Notes: generated by a model from the sequence alone, not told the origin. Shown: positions 1 through 6,901, numbered from the stretch's first letter. The stretch: DNA of 9,390 nt from an uncultured Saprospiraceae bacterium (GCA_937942405.1 CALDEN010000049.1:1-9390); one strand, 5' to 3'. Numbers and translations are program-made.

Positions 1-804
1 AATACTGGATGCTGGGATATGCTTACGGTCTATGATGGCGATGATGATTCCGCAGACATGATGGGTCATTATTGTGGAGAGGAAAGTGGAGACGGGGGAG
101 TACCTAGCCAAAGTGATAACAACCTATATGTCGGCAAAGAATTTGTCTCTACCCATAGTACAGGCTGCCTTTATTTTGTTTTTGAGTCTGATAATTCTGT
201 AAGTGAGACAGGATGGGAGGCCGATATAGATTGTGTTTTTCAGACATCGACACCGGTAGAGCTCATCGACTTTTATGGAATAGTAGTTAAAAAAGATATC
301 CAACTAGTATGGAGCACTGCTAGTGAAGTAAATAACGAAGGTTTTTACATCGAACGGAGAACAGATAATCAAATAGAGTTTGAATCAGTCGCTTTTGTCA
401 AATCTGTAGAAGAGGTCGCTCTTTTGAACAATTATTCCTTCGATGACGCTGATCTGACTCAGGGAAAATATTACTACCGTCTCAAGCAAGTGGATTATGA
501 CGGAACATTTGAGTACTCCGATATGATCGCTCTTCAAATTACTGAAAGTCGAGAATACCTGTTCAAGGCTATGCCTAATCCAGCATTCGACAATATAGAA
601 ATCCAATTTGTCCCAGACGAAGGTGAAAAAGCAATTTCCTTAAAAGTGTACACCAAATTAGGAGGACTGCTCCAAGAAATCGAGCTAAATGATGATAACA
701 TAAAAAACCTGCACTTAGACCTCAGTAATTATTCAGCAGGCACCTATGTTTTGTTTGTAGAAACGACCAAGAAGAATTATGTAAAGCGGTTCAGTAAAAT
801 TTAA
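1..804 (+). CDS. C-terminal part of a T9SS-secreted protein with a CUB-like domain (5' end outside window)
   Basis: The reading frame is open from base 1, so this is the 3' part (267 residues) of a longer gene; the ATG at 19 lies inside a domain and is not the true start. Residues 1-78 look like a CUB domain: Cys-Trp-Asp, the VYDGDD motif, HYCGEE, a later Cys before an aromatic-rich strand (LYFVFESD), then SETGWEADIDC, giving the usual CUB cysteine pairs. Residues 83-180 match the Fn3-like linker common in Bacteroidota secreted proteins (TPVELIDF, WSTASEVNNEGFYIERR, YYYRLKQVDYDG). Residues 186-267 match the type A T9SS C-terminal sorting domain, with the PNP motif (AMPNPAFDNIEI), a GTYVLFVE strand and a basic C-terminus (VKRFSKI). 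The family precedent is export by Sec, then across the outer membrane by T9SS with removal of the sorting domain. The catalytic or binding part, if any, lies upstream and cannot be identified. Confidence 0.9.
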   Translation, partial: NTGCWDMLTVYDGDDDSADMMGHYCGEESGDGGVPSQSDNNLYVGKEFVSTHSTGCLYFVFESDNSVSETGWEADIDCVFQTSTPVELIDFYGIVVKKDIQLVWSTASEVNNEGFYIERRTDNQIEFESVAFVKSVEEVALLNNYSFDDADLTQGKYYYRLKQVDYDGTFEYSDMIALQITESREYLFKAMPNPAFDNIEIQFVPDEGEKAISLKVYTKLGGLLQEIELNDDNIKNLHLDLSNYSAGTYVLFVETTKKNYVKRFSKI

Positions 805-948
805 TTTACATAGCTTCTCTTTTTTATCAAATGCTACCGCTAAATTTTATATTTTAGGGGTGCATTATTCAATTCCCATCAGCAATATAGTCTTAGAAAA
901 ATGTAACACGACTCCATGTCGTTCGTTATACTGTTTTAATATGTAGCT

Positions 949-2115
949 ATGAAAGTAATATTTTCGGTTTTGGTCTCTTTTTTCTTTGTAGGTTCTATGC
1001 TCGGTCAGGGTATAGAGTTCTATGACGGTACATGGAAAGAAACTTTGGCTAAAGCCAAAGAAGAACAAAAGCTGATTTTTGTTGATGCATATACTACATG
1101 GTGTGGTCCATGTAAAAGAATGGCCAAAAACGTATTTACCCAAGAAAGTGTAGGTAAAGTGTTCAATGAGCGTTTTATCAATTCAAAAATGGACATGGAG
1201 GCTGAGAAAAACATGGGATTTGTGAGTAAATATCCCGTTTCTGCATACCCTACGCTGATGTTTATAAATGGAGATGGAGACGTCATCCTTAAAAAAGTAG
1301 GAGGGCAGCAAGTAGATGGTTTACTGGCTTTGGCCGATGAAGTAGAAAAACTCGATGATCGAAGTGTAGATTTTGAAGAAGGATATGCAGCAGGCAATAG
1401 AGATTATGAATTTGTGCTCGGGTACATACAGGCTCTAAACAAAGTCGGAAAATCAAGTCTTAAGATAAGCAATGACTATCTAAAATCAGAGCCGAGTATC
1501 TCTGATAATCAAATGGATGGATTTTTAGTGGAGGCCGCTACAGAAGCAGATAGTAAGCTATTCGATCAGTTAATAGCTAGGAAAGAATCTATTCTGAAAA
1601 CAGTCAACCATGACGAACTCATGCTTAAGGTCAAAAGAGCTTGTGATAAAACCGTAAATAAAGGTGCGGAGTTTGAAATTATAGATCTAGTCGATGAAGC
1701 CGTAGAAAAATATAGTCATTTCCATGATAAGAAGAAGGCCAAAGAATACGGATATAAAGCAAAGATGAATTATTATAAAGGCACAGGACTTATCGATGAA
1801 TATGCCACTATATCCAGCGAGTACTTTAAGAAAGTAGCCAAAAAAGACAACGAAAAACTTAAACCTTTAATAGATCAACTGGCAAAATATAGATCCAATG
1901 AGCAGATAAAAGAGCTCCTCCTCACAACGACTAAACAACAAGTAAAAAATGAGGAAAATTGGAAAAACCTTATTACTTATGCAAATGCATTACTTCTCAA
2001 CGATGATATGTCTAAAGCCATGGAAGTAGCGACCAAGGCATTATCCAAAACAGATAAGGAGGCAGAAAAAAGTGCAATAAATAAATTTATTAAGAAGATA
2101 GAATCTAAAGTGTAG
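949..2115 (+). CDS. Exported thioredoxin-fold protein with helical C-terminal region (first of tandem pair)
   Basis: This 388-residue protein starts with a Sec signal peptide (MKVIFSVLVSFFFVGSMLG, probable cleavage before Gln20), so it should act in the periplasm or be exported. Residues about 22-137 form a thioredoxin-like domain of the DsbD-gamma/thioredoxin_7 type: YTTWCGPCKRM gives the redox pair Cys52/Cys55, and AYPTLMF gives the cis-Pro at 101. Residues 140-388 are Lys/Glu-rich and predicted mainly helical, possibly a degenerate TPR-like solenoid (NWKNLITYANALLLNDDMSKAM at 338-359). Substrate and redox partner are unknown; disulfide exchange or reduction is inferred from the CGPC centre. 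The start is fixed by the signal peptide. No Shine-Dalgarno sequence is obvious, as is normal in this phylum. It lies 10 bp upstream of a paralogue and is probably co-transcribed with it. Confidence 0.9.
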   Translation: MKVIFSVLVSFFFVGSMLGQGIEFYDGTWKETLAKAKEEQKLIFVDAYTTWCGPCKRMAKNVFTQESVGKVFNERFINSKMDMEAEKNMGFVSKYPVSAYPTLMFINGDGDVILKKVGGQQVDGLLALADEVEKLDDRSVDFEEGYAAGNRDYEFVLGYIQALNKVGKSSLKISNDYLKSEPSISDNQMDGFLVEAATEADSKLFDQLIARKESILKTVNHDELMLKVKRACDKTVNKGAEFEIIDLVDEAVEKYSHFHDKKKAKEYGYKAKMNYYKGTGLIDEYATISSEYFKKVAKKDNEKLKPLIDQLAKYRSNEQIKELLLTTTKQQVKNEENWKNLITYANALLLNDDMSKAMEVATKALSKTDKEAEKSAINKFIKKIESKV

Positions 2116-2125
2116 AGAGAAAAAG

Positions 2126-3499
2126 ATGTTTCATAAACCGATCACGATTTTTTTATTATTAGTTGCTACGATGTGCTCTGGACAGAGTGTGCGGTTTATC
2201 AGTAATTTGCAAAGTGCCATAAACATGGCACAGAGTCAGAATAAACTCATATTTGTAGACACCTATGCTCAGTGGTGTATACCCTGCAAAAAAATGGAAA
2301 AAGAATTTAGAGATCCAGCTCTGGCTTCTTATTTCAACAATAAGTTTGTCAACGTCCGTATCGATATGGACTCTGAACATGGTAAGGAACTCCACCGTAA
2401 TTATGATGTAATATTTCTTCCGACACTCATGATTTTAGATAAAAACGGTGGTCTCAAGTTTAGCGTTGATCGAGCGATGACCGCAAAGTCTTTACTAGAC
2501 ATTGCCCAAAAGATTGCTGAACCAGAGATCTATGCATACCATCCACCTTCATTTCCCCCACCTGTAAAAAAGCCGATCGTAAATGATCCTCCTCCGACTC
2601 AGACCTTAGAGTCAAAAATACCCAGAAAGATAGTAGAAAAGCCAGATTTACCCGTTGACGAAGTGGTCGTTAATCCACCATCGACGCAATCCTCAAATAG
2701 TGATACCAATCGTGTTCCGACGGACAATATAGAAGGTACAGTAACCACTCAAAAAATTATCCATGTTTTTGACCCTAACTCAGATGATCTGCCTCCGGAA
2801 ATATTAAGACAAGAAGCATATCTGAGATTACAACTGATGGATGGTAGTCACAAAGCAGCGTCTAAAAAATACTTAAACACTCAGTCTGACTGGACTTCAG
2901 AAGACAATATGAGTTTCATTTTAGATTTTTTACATTCTACAGAATCCCGAGAATTCCAGCATGTAATAAATAACAGAGAGCGATACGAAGAGCTATTTGG
3001 AAAGGATAGGGTGTATAAAAACATCTCGTATCTCGTATATGATCGATTAAATAGAGGTTTTCCACGTCCTACTTTTGAAGAGACCAAAGATCTGTTTTCA
3101 TATTTAGATCCGATACGCTTTGAGCAGTATGCCTATGAGCACTATATGGAAAGCCTATATACTCGTGGAAAATCAAAAGAATACGGTGTCAAAGCAGAAG
3201 AATATATCTCATCTGTGCACAGTAAAAACGATCAGGTGTATTACCGTCTAGCTCTTATCTATGCCGAGGACAAACGACCAGGTAAATTTCTGCGAAGTAT
3301 GTATTGTATTAAAAAAGCAGTCGAGATAAATCCACACAACTATCAGTACTTCGATACACAAGCATATCTATATTATCGTGATGGAAATAAAAGGCAAGCT
3401 CTCAAATCTGCTAAGACAGCAAAATCACTTGCCACTAAAAATGGTCAAGACATCAAGGATATCGAGATGCTCATACGCATGATCCAAGAGGATTTATAA
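2126..3499 (+). CDS. Exported thioredoxin-fold protein with Pro-rich linker and TPR-like C-terminus (second of tandem pair)
   Basis: This 457-residue protein has a signal peptide (MFHKPITIFLLLVATMCSG, cleavage before Gln20; the Cys17 context ATMC does not fit a lipobox). The thioredoxin-like domain (about 22-132) has AQWCIPCKKM (Cys51/Cys54) and FLPTLMI with the cis-Pro at 99. The CIPC centre differs from the CGPC of its neighbour, which should change its redox potential. Residues about 138-190 are a Pro-rich, low-complexity linker (SFPPPVKKP, NDPPPTQ, VNPPSTQSS). The C-terminal region is helical with two TPR-like units at about 371-437 (YYRLALIYAEDK, then FDTQAYLYYRDGNKRQAL). It follows the first gene after 10 bp with a purine-rich AGAGAAAAAG spacer that may aid initiation. 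The shared KEYGxKA motif and collinear C-terminal segments indicate a duplication. The specific function is unknown. Confidence 0.9.
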   Translation: MFHKPITIFLLLVATMCSGQSVRFISNLQSAINMAQSQNKLIFVDTYAQWCIPCKKMEKEFRDPALASYFNNKFVNVRIDMDSEHGKELHRNYDVIFLPTLMILDKNGGLKFSVDRAMTAKSLLDIAQKIAEPEIYAYHPPSFPPPVKKPIVNDPPPTQTLESKIPRKIVEKPDLPVDEVVVNPPSTQSSNSDTNRVPTDNIEGTVTTQKIIHVFDPNSDDLPPEILRQEAYLRLQLMDGSHKAASKKYLNTQSDWTSEDNMSFILDFLHSTESREFQHVINNRERYEELFGKDRVYKNISYLVYDRLNRGFPRPTFEETKDLFSYLDPIRFEQYAYEHYMESLYTRGKSKEYGVKAEEYISSVHSKNDQVYYRLALIYAEDKRPGKFLRSMYCIKKAVEINPHNYQYFDTQAYLYYRDGNKRQALKSAKTAKSLATKNGQDIKDIEMLIRMIQEDL

Positions 3500-3522
3500 G
3501 TTCTTTATATTTTTTTGAAGCC

Positions 3523-4287
3523 CTATTTAAACTCACAAACGACCGGACAGTGATCTGAATGAACGGCCTCGTTTAATTGCTTGCACTCTTTGAGTCTGTC
3601 TTTAATGCCATCTGATACAGAGATATAATCGATCCTCCAACCTTTATTGTTGTTTCGTGAGTTTGCTCGATAACTCCACCAGCTGAACGCTTGTGTTTCT
3701 GGATACTTTACTCTGAAAGCATCATGCATACCTTTTTTAAACCACTCATCCATCCATGCTCGCTCTTCCGGTCTATAGCCAGATGGATTATCCTTGCGAG
3801 TGGGATTGTGGATGTCTAGCTCTCCATGTACCACATTATAATCCCCTAGAACGATGACATCCTTTAGTTTTTTCTTTTGTTTTTTAAACCAAGTACCGAA
3901 GTCATTCAGAAAATCCATTTTAAATGCATGACGCTCTTCTCCGCTAGATCCAGATGGAAAATAACAATTGAGTATAGTCGTATCTCCGAATGTCGTAGAG
4001 ATCACTCGACCCTCATGATCGTACTTTTCCATACCCATACCTACAGAGCATTTATCAGCAGCTATTTTAGAATAAGTCGCTACACCGCTGTAACCTTTTT
4101 TTACTGCGGAGTGCCAGTAATGATGCTCATAACCTAACTCAGCAAAGAGCTCATGATCTATCTGCTCCGGCTGAGACTTCGTTTCTTGAAAACAGATGAC
4201 ATCAGGATTTTCGGCTTTAAGCCAAACAAGCAAATCTTTTTTAATAGCTGCTCGTAGTCCATTTACATTATAGGATATTACTTTCAT
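3523..4287 (-). CDS. xth: Exodeoxyribonuclease III (AP endonuclease, ExoIII family)
   Basis: This 254-residue protein is full length for the bacterial ExoIII branch of the endonuclease/exonuclease/phosphatase superfamily. The catalytic set is complete: Asn7 (SYNVNGLRA), metal ligand Glu35 (CFQETKSQ), Tyr109 (LNCYFPSG), Asp149 and Asn151 (VLGDYNVVH), and the terminal SDHCPV with Asp245/His246. The WWSYRANSRNNNKGWRIDYI segment is the usual substrate-loop region. The family cuts 5' to abasic sites and removes 3' blocking groups in base excision repair in the cytoplasm, and has 3'-5' exonuclease activity on duplex DNA. The gene starts inside the stop of the upstream gene (ATGA overlap at 4284-4287), so translation is probably coupled. 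It is convergent with the thioredoxin pair, with 23 bp between stops. Whether to call it xth or exoA is a naming choice; the enzymatic assignment is secure. Confidence 0.95.
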   Translation of the reverse strand: MKVISYNVNGLRAAIKKDLLVWLKAENPDVICFQETKSQPEQIDHELFAELGYEHHYWHSAVKKGYSGVATYSKIAADKCSVGMGMEKYDHEGRVISTTFGDTTILNCYFPSGSSGEERHAFKMDFLNDFGTWFKKQKKKLKDVIVLGDYNVVHGELDIHNPTRKDNPSGYRPEERAWMDEWFKKGMHDAFRVKYPETQAFSWWSYRANSRNNNKGWRIDYISVSDGIKDRLKECKQLNEAVHSDHCPVVCEFK

Positions 4288-5009
4288 TGGAACGGGTCTT
4301 TTTCAAATCCAAAATCACTTAAATTGTTACTCGCTAGGAAGTCTTTAATCTCTAATTTGAAACCCAAATTGTGCAGGGTAGCATATTTAGCTCCTTCATG
4401 CTCTTCGTAGTTTTCCCAGCTGGCATACATGCCCTTTACAGGGATGATGCTGGTCCACATTTTATATCCTGTAGGCATATAGTTGTCGTCTAGCAGCCAT
4501 AAATAGCCATCTCCAGGCGTAACACCACCTGAGAGGTATTCGATCATTAGGCCTTCTCTTCCGTCCTCATCTTTGACAATCTTACGGGTGGTCCCAGGAT
4601 CAAAAACTTTGAACGGAGCAAACATCCAAAAAGAGTCGTTGCACCAGTGTGCCCATGCCTTATCCATTAGTTTTTGTTTCTTATCACCGGTCACTTCTAC
4701 ACCATCTGCATAAGCAGTTCCCGCCTGTGTGTCGAGCTGCATGATTACTTTATTTCCTTTCCAGTTTATGATGGCTTTGTTACGTTGCTGATCATAAAAG
4801 AAGTTATGTCTACCACCGAAGTCCCAACGGAAATACGTGGTCTTTTTATGATTTTCATAGTTCAGAGCATTGAGCATATTCTGAGCCAGTGCATCGGCTT
4901 GGCTCGTAGGCTCACCGGTAGGTCTTTTTTCGCTTAAAGCAAAACAACCGATGACTCCTGTCAGAATCAATACTCCTAAAATAATTAAAAGCCATTTTAA
5001 TATTTTCAT
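4284..5009 (-). CDS. Membrane-anchored or lipoprotein-like protein of unknown function
   Basis: I do not recognise a named family with certainty. The 241-residue protein has one N-terminal hydrophobic segment (residues 4-22, MKILKWLLIILGVLILTGVIGC). It ends in VIGC, which fits a lipobox with Cys22, so it may be a lipoprotein; a single uncleaved anchor is the alternative because the residue after Cys is Phe. The rest is soluble, rich in Trp, Tyr and Phe, with alternating strand-like segments (YFRWDFGGRHNFFYD at 59-73, GREGLMIEYLSGG at 150-162, GYLWLLDDNYMPTGYKMW at 168-185). That resembles LolA/LppX-type lipid-binding folds, but this is a guess from pattern only. It is the first gene of a two-gene minus-strand unit and overlaps the xth start by 4 bp. 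It is divergent from the glycosyltransferase gene with a 28 bp gap. Confidence 0.8.
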   Translation of the reverse strand: MKILKWLLIILGVLILTGVIGCFALSEKRPTGEPTSQADALAQNMLNALNYENHKKTTYFRWDFGGRHNFFYDQQRNKAIINWKGNKVIMQLDTQAGTAYADGVEVTGDKKQKLMDKAWAHWCNDSFWMFAPFKVFDPGTTRKIVKDEDGREGLMIEYLSGGVTPGDGYLWLLDDNYMPTGYKMWTSIIPVKGMYASWENYEEHEGAKYATLHNLGFKLEIKDFLASNNLSDFGFEKDPFQ

Positions 5010-5025
5010 AAGGCGAGATGGTTAA

Positions 5026-5033
5026 TATCTTTG
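5026..5033 (+). promoter_or_regulatory. Bacteroidota -7 promoter box TATCTTTG for the glycosyltransferase gene
   Basis: TATCTTTG is an exact match to the Bacteroidota -7 consensus TAnnTTTG. It ends only 4 bp before the ATG at 5038, so transcription would start at or next to the start codon and give a leaderless or nearly leaderless mRNA. No convincing -33 TTG is seen; TTTTC at 5003-5007 is the nearest candidate. Confidence 0.6.
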
Positions 5034-5037
5034 TTGT

Positions 5038-5778
5038 ATGTATAATGGAAAAAAGGTCATTGTTGTTCTGCCAGCTTATAATGCAGCACTAACATTAGAA
5101 CAAACGTATAAAGAAATTCCACAAGATCTAGTAGATGAGGTGATTTTATGCGATGATGCGAGTAGTGACAATACACTGGAACTGGGCAAAAAACTGGGAA
5201 TCCAGCATCTTATACGCCATGAAAAAAACAAAGGTTATGGAGGTAATCAGAAATCGCTCTATAATAAGGCCCTAGACCTAGGAGGAGATATCATTATCAT
5301 GCTACACCCTGATTATCAATATACTCCTAAACTGATTCCTAGTATGGTAAATATCATCGGGGATGAACTCTATCCAGTCGTACTCGGATCTAGAATACTC
5401 GGAAAAGGAGCTTTAAAAGGGGGGATGCCGATATATAAGTACATCGCTAACCGATTTCTGACTGCTACTCAAAACTTCCTGGTCAATTATAAACTATCAG
5501 AATATCACACAGGCTATCGTGCCTTCGATGCCAAAGTCATAAGAGGTATAAATTTTAACGAAAATTCGGATGATTTTATATTTGACAATCAGATGCTGTC
5601 ACAGATAATCTATAAAGGCTTTGATATCGGAGAGGTAACGTGTCCGACTAAGTATTTTGAAGAAGCCTCGTCTATCAATTTTCAGCGAAGTGCCAAGTAT
5701 GGACTAGGAGTCTTATGGGTATCCGTCAAGCATTTTTTACAGAGAATAGGGATAGGGAGTTTCAGTTTGTATAAATAA
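5038..5778 (+). CDS. Family 2 glycosyltransferase (polyprenyl-phosphate sugar synthase-like)
   Basis: This 246-residue GT-A fold enzyme has the family 2 motifs in order: VVLPAYNAALTLE (9-21), the nucleotide-binding ILCDDASSDNT (36-46), KNKGYGGNQKS (63-73), MLHPDYQYTPK at 88-98 in the place of the DxD-type metal/substrate loop, GSRIL (117-121), and EYHTGYRAFD (155-164). The layout is like dolichol- or polyprenyl-phosphate mannosyl/glucosyl transferases, which move a sugar from a nucleotide donor to a lipid carrier at the inner membrane. There is no clear C-terminal transmembrane segment, so it is probably soluble or peripheral. Donor and acceptor cannot be read from the sequence. The start at 5038 is supported by position: the next Met is far inside the domain. 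No cell-wall or polysaccharide gene cluster surrounds it. Its stop is only 9 bp from the stop of the convergent TetR gene. Confidence 0.9.
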   Translation: MYNGKKVIVVLPAYNAALTLEQTYKEIPQDLVDEVILCDDASSDNTLELGKKLGIQHLIRHEKNKGYGGNQKSLYNKALDLGGDIIIMLHPDYQYTPKLIPSMVNIIGDELYPVVLGSRILGKGALKGGMPIYKYIANRFLTATQNFLVNYKLSEYHTGYRAFDAKVIRGINFNENSDDFIFDNQMLSQIIYKGFDIGEVTCPTKYFEEASSINFQRSAKYGLGVLWVSVKHFLQRIGIGSFSLYK

Positions 5779-5787
5779 AGTATTCTA

Positions 5788-6468
5788 TTAACCCGAGTAA
5801 TTGATTGCACCCATTGTAAAGTGTTTGACCATTTTTTCTAAATCTTCTGTGGTGTTTTTTTTCTTCAAACTCGTGAGTCTTGGAAGATGCTCAGCATAGT
5901 ACATTTGATTATTTATCATGTCAAAAACAGTAGAGGCTAGACTCTTAGAATAACTAAATGTGGGCTTAACCTCGTTTATTGTACTGGAAATCTTGCCTAC
6001 TAATTCTTTATAGGGTAGGAAGAATCCATACTTGTTTTCTTCATCGATAGCGGCTATATGATAGGTTTTAGAGCTCTCTTTCATGATGAGTCTAAAGAGT
6101 ATGCGTTCATTTATATAATCGGTCAATTTGTTCTCGGCCTGAGCGTAAATAATACAATGAATGGCTTTTTCGAGCTTTTCTTCAGCATCCGTGATATTCA
6201 TAGTACGTAAATCGATGAGGTAAGATACCCACTCCCAGTACCAGCAGTTGAGGTATACGAGTAATAAATGCTTATTCTCAAAGTATCGGTATATAGATAC
6301 TTCAGAGGACTCCATCTTAATGCCCAATTTTTTAAACGTAAACTTCTCAAATCCCAACTCATCCATTAAGACGATGGCATGAGACAAGAGTTTCTTGCCA
6401 TAGGTAGTGTCCTGTGGATCTTTAATACATAGTTTTTCGGGTAGCTGAAATTTAAGTTTTAGAGCCAT
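5788..6468 (-). CDS. TetR/AcrR-family transcriptional regulator, divergent from the efflux operon
   Basis: This 226-residue protein has an N-terminal TetR-type helix-turn-helix at about residues 22-72: LLSHAIVLMDELGFEKFTFKKLG, then MESSEVSIYRYFENKHLLLVYL, with the typical S-x-x-x-x-YRYFxNKxxLL pattern. The rest (about 75-226) is the all-helical ligand-binding and dimerisation domain, which is too variable in this family to predict a ligand. A leading tail of about 20 residues precedes the HTH. Members usually act as dimeric repressors that leave palindromic operators when they bind a small ligand, and often control an adjacent exporter. Here the gene is divergent from the HPF-like/ABC/HlyD operon across 118 bp that contains inverted repeats and promoter boxes facing both ways, so it is the likely repressor of that operon and of itself. 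This is inferred from arrangement. Confidence 0.92.
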   Translation of the reverse strand: MALKLKFQLPEKLCIKDPQDTTYGKKLLSHAIVLMDELGFEKFTFKKLGIKMESSEVSIYRYFENKHLLLVYLNCWYWEWVSYLIDLRTMNITDAEEKLEKAIHCIIYAQAENKLTDYINERILFRLIMKESSKTYHIAAIDEENKYGFFLPYKELVGKISSTINEVKPTFSYSKSLASTVFDMINNQMYYAEHLPRLTSLKKKNTTEDLEKMVKHFTMGAINYSG

Positions 6469-6482
6469 CGACTATTTTTTAT

Positions 6483-6490
6483 CAAATATA
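6483..6490 (-). promoter_or_regulatory. -7 promoter box TATATTTG for the TetR gene
   Basis: Read on the minus strand, TATATTTG is an exact TAnnTTTG match, 14 bp before the TetR start codon at 6468, giving a 5' UTR of about 10 nt. A TTTG at complement 6507-6510 could be the -33 element, though the 16 bp spacer is a little short. That candidate -33 element overlaps the left arm of the inverted repeat at 6502-6530. Confidence 0.55.
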
Positions 6491-6501
6491 GCAATAATTA
6501 C

Positions 6502-6530
6502 CTAAACAAACATTGTTACTTCTTGTTTAG
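6502..6530. promoter_or_regulatory. Inverted repeat CTAAACAA-N13-TTGTTTAG, candidate TetR operator
   Basis: The arms at 6502-6509 and 6523-6530 are perfect 8 bp inverted repeats separated by 13 bp, in the region between the divergent TetR and efflux promoters. Size and symmetry suit a dimeric regulator. The left arm lies over the presumed -33 region of the TetR promoter. Binding is inferred from position. Confidence 0.45.
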
Positions 6531-6566
6531 TAAGTAATACTAACTATGTCAATAATATTACTAACT
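6527..6566. repeat. Clustered short repeats upstream of the efflux operon: TTAGTA/TACTAA palindrome and ACTAACT direct repeats
   Basis: TTAGTA (6527-6532) and TACTAA (6538-6543) form an inverted repeat with a 5 bp spacer. ACTAACT occurs at 6539-6545 and again at 6560-6566, 21 bp apart, about two helical turns. The second copy overlaps the efflux -7 box. These may be further operator half-sites; the A+T-rich composition makes chance similarity possible. Confidence 0.35.
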
Positions 6567-6569
6567 TTG
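6562..6569 (+). promoter_or_regulatory. -7 promoter box TAACTTTG for the HPF-like/ABC/HlyD operon
   Basis: TAACTTTG is an exact match to TAnnTTTG, 17 bp before the ATG at 6587, implying a 5' UTR of about 13 nt. I see no TTG at the expected -33 distance, which would fit a promoter with a weak upstream element or one that needs or is blocked by a regulator. Confidence 0.55.
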
Positions 6570-6586
6570 TTTAAAATTCATATTAC

Positions 6587-6877
6587 ATGAAGTTTATCAT
6601 TAGAAATCAAGCCAAAATCGCCAATAAGTATATCCGCTTTGCCAAATGGAAAATCCGAAAGTTGAGTGGACGATTCAGTGAGCTGATATATTCTGAGATT
6701 TATATTAATAGGGTGTCAGCGGTGCCAGCAGTTTATATGGCTACCGTAAAGCTCGGTGTACCCGGTCCAGATATCATCGTAAAGGCCGAGTCCAAAGACC
6801 TCAACAAATTATGGTCTATGCTCTCAACTAAGATGAAGCGACAGCTCAGAAAGCAATCATCTAGAAACAAGTATTAA
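6587..6877 (+). CDS. HPF/RaiA-like (ribosome hibernation factor-like) small protein, first gene of efflux operon
   Basis: This 96-residue basic protein matches the size and layout of the short HPF/RaiA (sigma-54 modulation/S30EA) family: an opening strand (MKFIIRNQAKI), a first helix (ANKYIRFAKWKIRKLSGRF), strands around SEIYIN and VYMATVKLGVPGPDIIVKAE, then a second helix ending in a basic tail (LSTKMKRQLRKQSSRNK). The segment VKLGVPGPDIIVKAESKD followed by an RQLRK-type end is close to what I recall of ordinary Bacteroidota HPF proteins. The family binds the 30S subunit in the decoding region and silences ribosomes in stationary phase or stress. The unusual feature is its place: first gene of an operon with an ABC exporter (24 bp gap) and an HlyD adaptor, divergent from a TetR gene. 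It may be a specialised paralogue rather than the main housekeeping HPF. The assignment is by pattern only. Confidence 0.72.
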   Translation: MKFIIRNQAKIANKYIRFAKWKIRKLSGRFSELIYSEIYINRVSAVPAVYMATVKLGVPGPDIIVKAESKDLNKLWSMLSTKMKRQLRKQSSRNKY

Positions 6878-6901
6878 TACTACGATAAACGTAAATCAAG
6901 T

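Noticed and set aside
840..857. CTAAA...TTTAG inverted repeat after the T9SS gene, as a possible terminator
   Set aside because: Arms are only 5 bp of A+T-rich sequence with no following T-run; the stem would be too weak to call.
920..948. Promoter for the thioredoxin pair just before 949
   Set aside because: TACTGTTT and similar A+T-rich strings are present but none matches TAnnTTTG, so no box is called in 805-948.
1020..1397. Antisense open frame of 125 codons opposite the first thioredoxin gene, and other antisense frames over 385-606, 2881-3087, 3877-4137, 4674-4937, 7372-8373 and 8639-9022
   Set aside because: Their compositions and low-complexity translations have no domain features, and each lies fully opposite a gene with clear family motifs.
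3500..3522. T-rich tract between convergent stops as a bidirectional terminator
   Set aside because: There is a run of T but no stable stem on either side, so a terminator cannot be supported.
5101..5108. Minus-strand TACGTTTG, a TAnnTTTG match that could drive the lipoprotein-like/xth pair
   Set aside because: It lies inside the glycosyltransferase gene about 92 bp before the start, with no -33 element at a good distance; chance matches to this short motif are common.
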